A DNA stretch of 64,000 nucleotides. Origin: Pelomonas dachongensis. GTDB taxonomy: Bacteria > Pseudomonadota > Gammaproteobacteria > Burkholderiales > Burkholderiaceae_C. The notes beneath the pieces were generated by a model. It did not search any database, had not been told where the DNA came from, and saw nothing but the letters and a program-made list of their open reading frames with translations. The stretch is from contig NZ_JBIGHY010000001.1 in NCBI RefSeq assembly GCF_043555865.1, positions 372,001 through 436,000 of the forward strand, given 5' to 3'. The translations under genes were made by a program, and so were the position numbers. Below, piece by piece: positions 7,485 through 16,115 of the stretch (within the stretch, counting starts at the first letter, position 1; each line of letters begins with the position of its first letter).

Positions 7485-8784
7485 CCTGAGCACCAACTTC
7501 CTCGGCATCAAAAGCCCCAACCCGTTCTGGCTCGCGTCGGCGCCGCCGACCGACAAGGAGGTCAACGTGCGCCGCGCCTTCGAGGCCGGCTGGGGCGGCG
7601 TGGTCTGGAAGACGCTGGGCGAAGACCCGCCGGTGGTCAACGTCAACGGCCCGCGCTACGCGACGCTGTGGAGCCAAGACCGGCGCGTCATCGGCTTCAA
7701 CAACATCGAGCTGATCTCCGACCGGCCGCTGCAGGCCAATCTTGACGAGATCGCCCGTGTGAAGCGAGATTTCCCTGACCGGGCGATGGTCGTGTCGCTG
7801 ATGGTGCCGGTGAACGAGCAGAGCTGGAAAGACATCCTCGCCCGCGTGGCCGACACCGGCGCCGACGGCGTGGAGCTGAACTTCGGCTGCCCGCACGGCA
7901 TGAGCGAGCGCGGCATGGGCTCCGCCGTGGGCCAGGTTCCGGAGTACATCCAGCAGGTCACCGAGTGGTGCAAGAAGCACACGCGCATGCCGGTCATCGT
8001 CAAGCTGACGCCCAACATCACCGATGTGCGCCACCCGGCCCGCGCGGCCAGGGCGGGCGGAGCCGATGCGGTCAGCCTCATCAACACCATCAACTCGGTG
8101 ATGGGCGTGGACCTGGACCGGATGGTGATGAACCCGGTCACCGACGGTTGGGGTTCGCACGGCGGCTACTGCGGTCCGGCCGTCAAGCCCATTGCGCTGA
8201 ACATGGTGGCCGAGATCGCGCGTGATCCGGCCACGGCCGGCCTGCCGCTCAGCGGCATCGGCGGCATCACAACGTGGCGCGACGCGGCCGAGTTCATCGC
8301 CATGGGCTGCGGCACCGTGCAGGTGTGCACCGCGGCGATGGTCTACGGCTTCAAGATCGTGCAGGACCTGTGCTCGGGTCTGAGCAACTTCATGGACGAG
8401 AAGGGCTACGGCTCGCTCGACGATTTCCGCGGCCGCGCCGTGCCCAGCGTGAAGAATTGGAACCAGCTGAACCTGAACCACGTCGAGAAGGCCGTCATCC
8501 TGCAGGACAGCTGCATCCAGTGCGGACGCTGCCACGTAGTCTGCGAGGACACGTCGCACCAGGCCATCTTCGCGACGAAGGACGGGCAGCGGCATTTCCA
8601 CGTCAACGACGCCGAGTGCGTGGGCTGCAACTTGTGCGTGTCGATCTGCCCGGTCCCTGGCACCATCACGATGCGTGCCTTGCAGCCGGGCGAGACCGAC
8701 GCGCGCACGGGTCGCGTCATCGACGGCAGCACGCTGAACTGGACCGAGCATCCCAACAACCCCATGCGGGCCGGGTGCGCCTGA
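7477..8784 (+). CDS. preA: NAD-dependent dihydropyrimidine dehydrogenase, subunit PreA
   Basis: The catalytic FMN subunit (435 residues) with a dihydroorotate-dehydrogenase-like barrel, including ELNFGCPHG and GADAVSLINTINS. A C-terminal ferredoxin domain has two 4Fe-4S motifs: CIQCGRCHVVC and CVGCNLCVSICP. With PreT it performs the first step of reductive pyrimidine catabolism. Its start lies within the end of preT, so translation is coupled. The next gene begins 10 bp after the stop. Confidence 0.95.
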   Translation: MADLSTNFLGIKSPNPFWLASAPPTDKEVNVRRAFEAGWGGVVWKTLGEDPPVVNVNGPRYATLWSQDRRVIGFNNIELISDRPLQANLDEIARVKRDFPDRAMVVSLMVPVNEQSWKDILARVADTGADGVELNFGCPHGMSERGMGSAVGQVPEYIQQVTEWCKKHTRMPVIVKLTPNITDVRHPARAARAGGADAVSLINTINSVMGVDLDRMVMNPVTDGWGSHGGYCGPAVKPIALNMVAEIARDPATAGLPLSGIGGITTWRDAAEFIAMGCGTVQVCTAAMVYGFKIVQDLCSGLSNFMDEKGYGSLDDFRGRAVPSVKNWNQLNLNHVEKAVILQDSCIQCGRCHVVCEDTSHQAIFATKDGQRHFHVNDAECVGCNLCVSICPVPGTITMRALQPGETDARTGRVIDGSTLNWTEHPNNPMRAGCA

Positions 8785-8794
8785 AGGAAACGTC

Positions 8795-10294
8795 ATGAGT
8801 CACTACGAAGTCGGCCACTGGATCGCCGGCGCCATCAGCCACGGCAGCGGCGACCGCCGCCAGGACATCTTCAACCCCGCGACCGGCGCGGTGCAGGGCC
8901 AGTTGCTGCTGGGCAGCGTGGCCGATCTGGACGCCGCCGTCGCGTCTGCCACGCAGGCCGCCAAGGCCTGGAGCCAGACGCCGCCGCTGGCACGAGCGCG
9001 CGTGCTGTTCAAGTTCCTCACGCTGCTGCAAGAGCGCAAGGAGCTGCTGGCCGGGACAATAGTCCGTGAGCACGGCAAGACGCTGCCCGACGCGCTGGGC
9101 GAGGTGGCGCGCGGCATTGAGGTGGTCGAGTTCGCCACCGCCATGCCGCAGCTGCTGAAGGGCGAGTACACCGAGCAGATCGCGCGCGGCATGGACGCGT
9201 GGAGCATGCGCCAGCCGCTGGGTGTGGTGGCCGGCATCACGCCGTTCAACTTCCCCGCCATGGTGCCGATGTGGATGTACCCGATCGCCCTCGGCTGCGG
9301 CAATGCCTTCATCCTGAAGCCCAGCGAGCGTGACCCGTCGTCGTCGCTGTTGATGGCGCGCTGGCTGCAGGAGGCCGGCCTGCCCGATGGCCTGTTCAGC
9401 GTCATCCAGGGTGACAAGGACATCGTCGACGCCATCCTGGCTCACCCCGGCATCGCGGCGGTCAGCTTCGTCGGCAGCACGCCGGTGGCTGAGCACATCT
9501 ATCAGGTCGGCACCGCCCACGGCAAGCGTGTTCAGGCGCTTGGCGGCGCCAAGAACCACATGGTGGTCATGCCCGACGCCGACCTTGACGGCGCGGTGGA
9601 CGCGCTGATGGGCGCGGCCTATGGCTCCGCGGGTGAGCGCTGCATGGCGATTTCCGTCTGCGTCGCCGTCGGTGATGTGGGTGACAAGCTGGTCGCCGCG
9701 CTGGCGCCCAAGGTCAAGGCGCTGAGGATCGGTGAAGGCCATCAACCAGGCGCCGAGATGGGGCCGCTGATCACGCGCGCGTCACAGCAGCGCGTGGAGC
9801 GGCTGATCGGCGAAGGCGTGGAGGCCGGCGCCAAGGCGGTGGTCGACGGCCGCGGCCTGCGCGTGCCGGGCCATGAGGACGGATTCTTCGTCGGCGGCAC
9901 GATTCTGGACGGCGTCACTGCCGACATGAGCTGCTACACGGAAGAGATCTTCGGCCCCGTGCTCTGCGTCGTGCGCGTGCCCGACCTGGCCGGGGCCATC
10001 GCCCTCATCGAGGCCAACGAGTACGCCAACGGCGTGGCCATCTTCACGCGCGACGGCCACGTGGCGCGCGAGTTCGTGCATCACATCCAGGTGGGCATGG
10101 TGGGCGTCAACGTGCCGCTGCCGGTACCGATGGCGTTCAACAGCTTCGGCGGCTGGAAGCGCAGCCTGTTCGGCGACCACCACGCCTACGGGCCGGAAGC
10201 CACCCGCTTCTACACGCGCCACAAGGCCGTCATGCAGCGCTGGCCGGATTCGACCCCCAAGGGTCCGCAATTTGCTTTCCCGCAGAACACATAA
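8795..10294 (+). CDS. mmsA: CoA-acylating (methyl)malonate-semialdehyde dehydrogenase
   Basis: An aldehyde dehydrogenase of 499 residues, the usual length of MmsA/IolA. Motifs include GVVAGITPFNFPAMVPMWM and the catalytic cysteine in SAGERCMAISV. The family turns methylmalonate or malonate semialdehyde plus CoA and NAD into propionyl-CoA or acetyl-CoA. In this operon it would handle the semialdehydes from beta-alanine and beta-aminoisobutyrate, the end products of uracil and thymine degradation. The transaminase that would make those semialdehydes is not in the operon. AAGGAAA precedes the ATG. Confidence 0.92.
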   Translation: MSHYEVGHWIAGAISHGSGDRRQDIFNPATGAVQGQLLLGSVADLDAAVASATQAAKAWSQTPPLARARVLFKFLTLLQERKELLAGTIVREHGKTLPDALGEVARGIEVVEFATAMPQLLKGEYTEQIARGMDAWSMRQPLGVVAGITPFNFPAMVPMWMYPIALGCGNAFILKPSERDPSSSLLMARWLQEAGLPDGLFSVIQGDKDIVDAILAHPGIAAVSFVGSTPVAEHIYQVGTAHGKRVQALGGAKNHMVVMPDADLDGAVDALMGAAYGSAGERCMAISVCVAVGDVGDKLVAALAPKVKALRIGEGHQPGAEMGPLITRASQQRVERLIGEGVEAGAKAVVDGRGLRVPGHEDGFFVGGTILDGVTADMSCYTEEIFGPVLCVVRVPDLAGAIALIEANEYANGVAIFTRDGHVAREFVHHIQVGMVGVNVPLPVPMAFNSFGGWKRSLFGDHHAYGPEATRFYTRHKAVMQRWPDSTPKGPQFAFPQNT

Positions 10295-10312
10295 ACCTCA
10301 CGGAAACGCGCC

Positions 10313-11743
10313 ATGACTGACCCCTCGCTGAGCAATCACGATCTCGTTCCCACGACATCCGCTCAGCGAACGTGGCGCTGGCAGGACTACGCGGCGCTGT
10401 GGGTCGGCATGGTGGTGTGCGTGCCGACGTACACGATGGCCAGCTCCATGCTGGACCAGGGCTTCAGCTGGCAGCAGGCCGTGGGCCTGGTGCTGATGGC
10501 CAACCTCATCGTGCTGGTGCCCATGGTGCTGATCGGCCGCGTCGGGCCCAAGCACGGCATCCCGTTCCCCGTGCTTGCCCGCGCGTCTTTCGGCGTGAAG
10601 GGCGCCAGCCTGCCGGCCGTGCTGCGCGGGCTGGTGGCCTGCGGCTGGTTCTCGATCAACTGCTACTTCGGCGCGCTGGCGCTGCACAGCTTCTTGAACG
10701 TGCTGGGCTTCGGCCTCGCCGCGCCAGCAGCGGGCGAAACCATCAGCACGTCGCAACTCGCCTGCTTCACCGCCTTCTGGGCCGTGCACCTGTGGTTCAT
10801 CTGGCGCGGCACCGAGTCCATCCGGCTGCTGGAAGTCATCGCCGCGCCGCTGATGGTGGCCGCATCCGTCGCACTCGTGGTGGCGCTGATGATGCAGGTG
10901 CCCAGCGCCCAGCTGTTCGGCCTGCCTGCCAAAGAGGTGCCCGGCGGACCGAAGTTCTGGGCGGCATTGACCGGGCTGGTCGGCTTCTGGGCCACGTTGG
11001 CACTCAACATCCCCGACTTCACGCGCTTCGCGAAAACACAGGGCGACCAGACGCTGGGTCAGGCCATCGGCCTGCCGCTGCCGATGGCGCTGTTCTCCAT
11101 GGTGGGCGTCATCGGCTTCTCGGCCAGCGCCATCCTGTACGGCAAAGCCGAGCTGTTCCCCGACGCGCTGCTGGCCAAGATGGGCCCGGTGGCCGCGGGT
11201 TTGGGCCTGCTGGTCATCCTGCTGGCCAACCTGACCACCAACGTGGCCGCCAACCTCGTCTCGCCCAGCTACGACTTCTCGCAACTGGCGCCCAGCAAGA
11301 TCAGCTTCCGCATGGGCGGCCTGATCGCGGCGGTCATCGGCCTGGCCTTCATGCCCTGGAAGCTGCTGGCCACGTCCGGCGGCTACCTGTTCACGTGGTT
11401 GGGGGGTTATGGCACGCTGCTGGGCGCCATCGCCGGCATCCTGCTGACCGACTACTACCTGGTTCGCCGCACCGAGCTGAACAGCGCCGACCTCTACCGC
11501 CGTGGCGGCGAGTACGAGTACCGCGGCGGCTGGAACCTGCGCGCCCTCGCCGCGCTCGCCTTGGGCGTGCTGCCCTGCCTGCCGGGCTATCTGGTGGTGT
11601 CGGGCGTGCTGGACAAGGCGGCGGTCGCGCCGGCGCTGGTCACGTTGTTCGACTTTGGCTGGTTCTTCAGCCTGGCCGTGGCCGGCACGGTCTATTTCTT
11701 CAGCATGCCGCGACAGATCGCGGCGCAGGGAGCACACGCATGA
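10313..11743 (+). CDS. NCS1-family nucleobase:cation symporter
   Basis: A 476-residue inner-membrane transporter with about 12 hydrophobic segments. It shows NCS1 features such as WRWQDYAALWVGMVVCVPTY near the N-terminus, the helix with SFGVKGASLPAVLRGLVACGWF, and NIPDFTRFAKTQGDQ. NCS1 carriers import uracil, cytosine, allantoin or hydantoins. The position between mmsA and dihydropyrimidinase makes uracil/thymine or a dihydropyrimidine the likely cargo. The stop overlaps the next start (ATGA). Confidence 0.92.
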   Translation: MTDPSLSNHDLVPTTSAQRTWRWQDYAALWVGMVVCVPTYTMASSMLDQGFSWQQAVGLVLMANLIVLVPMVLIGRVGPKHGIPFPVLARASFGVKGASLPAVLRGLVACGWFSINCYFGALALHSFLNVLGFGLAAPAAGETISTSQLACFTAFWAVHLWFIWRGTESIRLLEVIAAPLMVAASVALVVALMMQVPSAQLFGLPAKEVPGGPKFWAALTGLVGFWATLALNIPDFTRFAKTQGDQTLGQAIGLPLPMALFSMVGVIGFSASAILYGKAELFPDALLAKMGPVAAGLGLLVILLANLTTNVAANLVSPSYDFSQLAPSKISFRMGGLIAAVIGLAFMPWKLLATSGGYLFTWLGGYGTLLGAIAGILLTDYYLVRRTELNSADLYRRGGEYEYRGGWNLRALAALALGVLPCLPGYLVVSGVLDKAAVAPALVTLFDFGWFFSLAVAGTVYFFSMPRQIAAQGAHA

Positions 11744-13185
11744 GTCTCTTGATCCGCGGCGCCATCGTTGTCAACGCCGACGCCGAATCCCGCACCGAAG
11801 TGCTGTGCGTCGACGGCCGCATCGCCGCCCTCGGCGAGCGCGCCGTGCGCGAGGCCCCCGCCGGCACGACGACGCTGGACGGCACCGGCCAGTACTTGCT
11901 CCCCGGCGGCATCGACCCGCACACCCACATGCAGCTGCCCTTCATGGGCACGGTCACTCAGGACGACTTCTTCACCGGCACCGCAGCGGGGCTGGCCGGC
12001 GGGACGACGAGCATCATCGACTTCGTCATCCCCAACCCGCAGCAGCCGCTGATGGACGCCTACCGCACCTGGCGCGGCTGGGCCGAGAAGTCGGCGAGCG
12101 ACTACGCTTTCCACGTCGCGGTGACTTGGTGGGACCAAAGCGTCAGCGACGACATGGGCACGCTGGTGCGCAACGAAGGCGTGAACAGCTTCAAGCACTT
12201 CATGGCTTACAAGAATGCCATCATGTGCGACGACGAGACGCTGGTGAACAGCTTCAAGCGCTCGCTGGAACTGGGCGCCATGCCGACGGTGCACGCCGAG
12301 AACGGCGAGCTGGTCTACCTGCTGCAGGCCGAGGTCGCCAAGATGGGCATCACCGGCCCGGAGGGCCACCCGATGTCGCGTCCGCCGATGGTCGAGGGCG
12401 AAGCCGCCAACCGTGCCATCGCGATTGCCGATGTGCTGGGCGTGCCCATCTACATCGTGCATGTGTCGTGCATCGAAAGCGCCGAGGCGATTGCGCGGGC
12501 GCGTGCCCGTGGCCAGCGCGTCTACGGCGAGGTGCTGGCCGGCCATCTGCTGATCGACGACAGCGTCTACCGAGACCTCGATTTCGAGAAGGCCGCGGCC
12601 TACGTCATGAGCCCGCCCTTCCGCCCCAAGATCCACCAGGAATTCCTGTGGCGCGGCCTTCAGTCGGGCCAGCTGCACACGACGGCTACCGATCACTGCA
12701 CCTTCTGCGCGAGCCAGAAGGCCGTCGGCAAGGACAACTTCGCCAAGATCCCCAACGGCTGCGGCGGCGTCGAGGAGCGCATGGCCGTGCTGTGGGATGC
12801 CGGCGTCAACTCCGGGCGCCTCACGCCCAGCGAGTTCGTCGCCATCACCTCGGCCAACGCGGCCAGGCTGTTCAACATATACCCGCGCAAGGGCGTCATC
12901 GCCGAAGGCGCCGATGCCGACCTCGTGCTGTGGGACCCCGCCGGCATCAAGACGCTGAGCGCCAAGACGCAGTTCTCCAAGAACGACTTCAACATCTTCG
13001 AGGGCCGCACCGTACGCGGGATCCCCAGCCACACCATCGCGCAAGGCCGTGTCGTGTTTGCGCGCGGCGAGCTGCGCGCAGAGCCCGGCACCGGCCGCTA
13101 TCTCAAGCGCCCGCCATTCGGCCCGCAGTTCGATGCCGCCATCAAGCGCTCGCACGACCTCGCGCCCACCGCCGTCGCGCGCTGA
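11740..13185 (+). CDS. Dihydropyrimidinase
   Basis: This 481-residue amidohydrolase-superfamily enzyme hydrolyses dihydrouracil/dihydrothymine to N-carbamoyl-beta-amino acids. Metal-binding features of the D-hydantoinase/DHPase group are visible: GGIDPHTHMQ, the lysine that is carboxylated in FMAYKNAIM, HAENGELV, HVSC and TDHCTF. The ATG lies inside the transporter's stop (ATGA). It is the second step of the pathway encoded here, acting after PreTA. Confidence 0.94.
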   Translation: MSLLIRGAIVVNADAESRTEVLCVDGRIAALGERAVREAPAGTTTLDGTGQYLLPGGIDPHTHMQLPFMGTVTQDDFFTGTAAGLAGGTTSIIDFVIPNPQQPLMDAYRTWRGWAEKSASDYAFHVAVTWWDQSVSDDMGTLVRNEGVNSFKHFMAYKNAIMCDDETLVNSFKRSLELGAMPTVHAENGELVYLLQAEVAKMGITGPEGHPMSRPPMVEGEAANRAIAIADVLGVPIYIVHVSCIESAEAIARARARGQRVYGEVLAGHLLIDDSVYRDLDFEKAAAYVMSPPFRPKIHQEFLWRGLQSGQLHTTATDHCTFCASQKAVGKDNFAKIPNGCGGVEERMAVLWDAGVNSGRLTPSEFVAITSANAARLFNIYPRKGVIAEGADADLVLWDPAGIKTLSAKTQFSKNDFNIFEGRTVRGIPSHTIAQGRVVFARGELRAEPGTGRYLKRPPFGPQFDAAIKRSHDLAPTAVAR

Positions 13186-13196
13186 AAGGAATCTCC

Positions 13197-14477
13197 ATGG
13201 ATATGCCCGCCACCACGCCCGACATCAAGAAGCTGCGCGTCAACGGCCAGCGCTTGTGGGCCTCGCTGATGGAGCTGGCCCAGATTGGCGCCACCGAGAA
13301 AGGCGGCGTCTGCCGCTTGACGCTGACCGACCTCGACAAGCAGGGGCGCGATCTGGTCACGCGCTGGGCCCGTGAGGCGGGCATGACGGTCACCATCGAC
13401 CAGATCGGCAACGTCTTCATGCGCCGCGCCGGCCGCAACAACGCGCTGCCACCCGTCATGACCGGCAGCCACATCGACACCCAGCCCACCGGCGGCAAGT
13501 TCGATGGCAACTACGGCGTGCTGGCCGGCATCGAGGTCGTGCGCACGCTGAATGATCACGGCCTCGAGACCGAGGCGCCCATCGAGGTCGCGTTCTGGAC
13601 GAATGAGGAAGGCTCGCGTTTCGTGCCTGTGATGATGGGCTCCGGCGTGTTCGCGAAGGCCTTCACGCTGGAGCATGCCTATGCGGCGACGGACACCGAA
13701 GGCAAGACGGTCAAGGGCGAGCTGGAGCGCATCGGCTACATCGGCGAGCAGGTGCCCGGCGACCACCCGATCGGCGCCTACTTCGAGACGCACATCGAGC
13801 AGGGCCCGGTGCTGGAAGACCACGACAAGACCATCGGCGTCGTCACCGGCGTGCTGGGCATCCGCTGGTACGACTGCGTCGTCACCGGCATGGAGGCTCA
13901 CGCCGGCCCCACGCCGATGGCGCTGCGCAAGGATGCGCTGCAGGTGGCCACTCACTTGATGCAGGAGGTGGTGGCCTGCGCCCACCGCCACCCGCAGGCC
14001 GACGGCAGCAACCATGGCCGCGGCACGGTGGGCATGGTTCAAGTGCACCCCAACAGCCGCAACGTTATCCCCGGCCGCGTGAAGTTCAGCATCGACCTGC
14101 GCAACGCGACCGACGCGCTGTGCGAGGCGATGGATGCGGACATCCGCGCGGTGGCCGCGAAGCTGTCCGCAGAAACTGGCCTGCCCATCGAGATCACGCC
14201 CGTCAGCGCCTACCCCGCCCAACCCTTCCACCCCGACTGCATCGCCGCCGTGCAGAAGGCTGCCGACACGCTGGGCTACAGCAACATGCGCGCCGTTTCA
14301 GGCGCCGGCCACGACGCCGTCTACATGGCGCGCCTGGCCCCGGCTGGCATGATCTTCATCCCCTGCAAGGACGGCATCAGCCACAACGAGATCGAGGACG
14401 CCAAGCCCGAGCACATCGAGGCCGGCTGCAACGTGCTGCTGCAGGCCATGCTGGGCGCGAGCGGGGGTAAATCCTGA
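13197..14477 (+). CDS. Zn-dependent N-carbamoyl-amidohydrolase (beta-ureidopropionase-type, M20 family)
   Basis: A 426-residue M20/amidase-hydantoinase-carbamoylase enzyme. Metal-site motifs are GSHIDTQPTGGKFDGNYG, NEEGSRF and HIEQGPVLE; the C-terminal FIPCKDGISHNEIED supplies the late histidine. AAGGA lies 6 bp before the ATG. The context points to N-carbamoyl-beta-alanine as substrate, releasing beta-alanine, CO2 and ammonia; the family also includes allantoate amidohydrolase and L-carbamoylases. The last 110 bp of homologous sequence recur 1253 bp downstream (see repeats). Confidence 0.9.
   Translation: MDMPATTPDIKKLRVNGQRLWASLMELAQIGATEKGGVCRLTLTDLDKQGRDLVTRWAREAGMTVTIDQIGNVFMRRAGRNNALPPVMTGSHIDTQPTGGKFDGNYGVLAGIEVVRTLNDHGLETEAPIEVAFWTNEEGSRFVPVMMGSGVFAKAFTLEHAYAATDTEGKTVKGELERIGYIGEQVPGDHPIGAYFETHIEQGPVLEDHDKTIGVVTGVLGIRWYDCVVTGMEAHAGPTPMALRKDALQVATHLMQEVVACAHRHPQADGSNHGRGTVGMVQVHPNSRNVIPGRVKFSIDLRNATDALCEAMDADIRAVAAKLSAETGLPIEITPVSAYPAQPFHPDCIAAVQKAADTLGYSNMRAVSGAGHDAVYMARLAPAGMIFIPCKDGISHNEIEDAKPEHIEAGCNVLLQAMLGASGGKS
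14343..14452 (+). repeat. Direct repeat, original copy (3' end of amidohydrolase gene)
   Basis: This 110-bp stretch in the amidohydrolase gene aligns without gaps to 15596-15705. Over the 104 bp from the shared ATG I count 8 mismatches (about 92% identity). The spacing between copies is 1253 bp. Confidence 0.9.
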
Positions 14478-14547
14478 GGCGTGCGAAGCATGGTTGACCG
14501 CGCATATCAGGGTTAGCATGAAGCCACCGACAACGAAGGAGAGAGGC

Positions 14548-15063
14548 ATGAACCGACACGCGTCCGCCACCCGGCTTCTGGCACTGGGTGCCATCGCCGC
14601 CACGGCCTTGTTGACCGGCTGCGCCAGCGGCCCCTCGGTCACGCAGGCCGCCCGCGTCCCCGGTGAGCCCCTGGTGGAGCGCCACGCTGCGGTGGACGCC
14701 CAGCGCCTGCTCAACGTCTACCAGCAGCGCGGCTATGTGCTGGTCGGGTCGTCCGGCTTCAGTAGCGCCCGGCATGAATCCGAAGCCAATGCCGTCGCGC
14801 AGGGGCGCCAGATCGGCGCCGATCTGGTGCTCTTGCTGGACGCTCGTCCGGCCTACGCCAACATCCCCGCATCGACCCGGAACAGCCCGGCTAGCACTTT
14901 CGGATCCAACGCAGGCGGCATCGCGCAGGAAGTCGGCCCGGCGCGGACACGCGAAGCCTTGTCGGCCTACTCGGCCCGCCTCGCCGCGGATCGCGGGGGC
15001 CAGCGCCCGGACCTGGCTGCCGCCTATTTCGTGAAGCAGCGCGAGGCAATGCCCGCGCTGTGA
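14548..15063 (+). CDS. Putative lipoprotein of unknown function
   Basis: A 171-residue protein. ATG at 14548 follows AAGGAGAG at a good distance and starts a lipoprotein signal with lipobox LLTGC (Cys25). The mature part has the segment YQQRGYVLVGSSGF, then ANAVAQGRQIGADLVLLLDARP, an alpha/beta pattern without catalytic motifs. The C-terminus (LAAAYFVKQREAMPAL) may be helical. It sits between the two copies of the 110-bp repeat and next to an opposite-strand protease remnant, so it may have arrived by rearrangement. No function can be assigned. Confidence 0.7.
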   Translation: MNRHASATRLLALGAIAATALLTGCASGPSVTQAARVPGEPLVERHAAVDAQRLLNVYQQRGYVLVGSSGFSSARHESEANAVAQGRQIGADLVLLLDARPAYANIPASTRNSPASTFGSNAGGIAQEVGPARTREALSAYSARLAADRGGQRPDLAAAYFVKQREAMPAL

Positions 15064-15084
15064 CGCCGCAGCCCGCGTGACGCG

Positions 15085-15545
15085 GGTTGCCCGTGTCAGC
15101 ACTGGTGTTCGCCTGCAACCGGCCAGCCGCGCTGGCAGGCACCGCATAGGTGATGCCGGTCGGCGCTTCTTTGGTGTTCTTCACGACACGACCCTGCAGC
15201 ACGCCCACCACCTCGCCGGTGCTCCACGTCGAGCACCGGGCCGCCGCTGTTGCCGGGATAGGCGATGGCATCCAACTGCATCACCTTGAAAGCGCCGTCG
15301 CGCAACTGCCGCACGATGCGTGGATCCAGCCCCGCGAGGCTGCCTGCGAGCGTCGCGATGGAAGTCCAGGCCGAAACGATGCCGCGATGGGTGGTATGCA
15401 CCTGGCCCAGCGCATTGCCGCTCGGGAACCCCATCAACGCAATGGAGGCGTCCCCACGGCGTCCTGCTCGGCCAGCTTCAGCACGGGCAGCGCGGGGCCG
15501 TCAATGGCGAGCAAGGCCAGGTCATTGCGCCGGGGCGGGATTGAA
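15085..15545 (-). pseudogene. Broken trypsin-like serine protease fragment
   Basis: Three reading frames on the minus strand must be joined to give one protease-like sequence. First comes NDLALLAIDGPALPVLKLAEQD (about 15530-15450). A frameshift near 15445 leads into ALMGFPSGNALGQVHTTHRGIVSA and, further on, AYPGNSGGPVLD, with the active-site Ser context GNSGGP. A second shift near 15225 leads into STGEVVGVLQGRVVK and GITYAVPASAAG. The histidine-containing N-terminal part is missing. The match to S1 proteases of the HtrA/trypsin type is clear; at least two frameshifts and a truncation make it a pseudogene. Confidence 0.75.
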
Positions 15546-15595
15546 AGTACCGGTCGAAGCGGCGTAGTCAAGCCAACAAGAGGCGCCTGCCACCA

Positions 15596-15705
15596 GCCGG
15601 CATGGTCTTCATCCCCTGCAAGGACGGCATCAGCCACAACAAGATCGAGGACGCCAAGCCCGAGCACATCGAGGCGGGGTGCCATGTGTTGTTGCAGGCC
15701 ATGCT
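15596..15705 (+). repeat. Direct repeat, second copy (amidohydrolase 3' fragment)
   Basis: The copy encodes FIPCKDGISHNKIEDAKP and HIEAGCHVLLQAM, matching the end of the amidohydrolase but detached from the rest of the gene. The reading frame stays open, then runs on into unrelated sequence to a stop at 15850. The changes include a Glu-to-Lys substitution next to the conserved SHN. It is a gene fragment, not a functional gene. Confidence 0.9.
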
Positions 15706-15711
15706 TGAACG

Positions 15712-16045
15712 GGCCGGCACCGCGACATTGCCTATGAATGCTGGCACTGCAAAGCTGACTGCGTCTTCACGGCTCAAGACCAGAAGCATTCGTTTGAGGT
15801 TCAGAATGCCAAAATCAACCAACACCGCCGCCTGTGCACGGCAATGTTGAGAGGACTCGAACCGCATTCGCAACGCGCTGCGTGACTGCGAAGCCCAGTT
15901 GGCAGAAGGCAGGGCGCGACTGCAAACGGACAAGGTCTTTCTCGGCCGCTGGTCCGGCCTCCTCGTTGCCTTGGAGGCGTATGTGCCCTATCGGCCCGAC
16001 ACTGCCAAGAAGAACATGCTTGCCAAGTTGCTAGCAACCGGCTGA
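15712..16045 (+). pseudogene. Truncated, frameshifted zinc-ribbon protein gene
   Basis: One frame from 15724 reads DIAYECWHCKADCVFTAQDQ and onward, to a stop at 15883-15885. A +1 frame from 15863 reads RIRNALRDCEAQLAEGRARL, DKVFLGRWSGLLVALEAYVP and RPDTAKKNMLAKLLATG, to TGA at 16043. Joined, these resemble small 'probable zinc-ribbon' proteins in which CxxC is followed by a conserved aromatic/EEQK-type motif. The second CxxC is degenerate, no start codon is present and the frame is broken. The 5' end abuts the duplicated amidohydrolase fragment, so a rearrangement probably truncated it. Confidence 0.65.
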
Positions 16046-16058
16046 TCGCCCGGTTGCC

Positions 16059-16090
16059 GCCAGAAGGGCAACAGAAGTTGCCCTTCTGGC
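16059..16090. terminator. Strong 14-bp hairpin downstream of ilvD
   Basis: GCCAGAAGGGCAAC (16059-16072) pairs perfectly with GTTGCCCTTCTGGC (16077-16090) around the loop AGAA. It lies between the zinc-ribbon remnant and the ilvD stop. Neither strand has a following T-run, so it may stabilise 3' ends or stop transcription with help from other factors. Confidence 0.55.
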
Positions 16091-16115
16091 AGTAACGCCA
16101 AGCAAAGTGGAGCTG

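Noticed and set aside
10372..11739. Open frame over the NCS1 transporter leading into dihydropyrimidinase
   Set aside because: The 5' part is a shadow of the transporter; dihydropyrimidinase starts at 11740.
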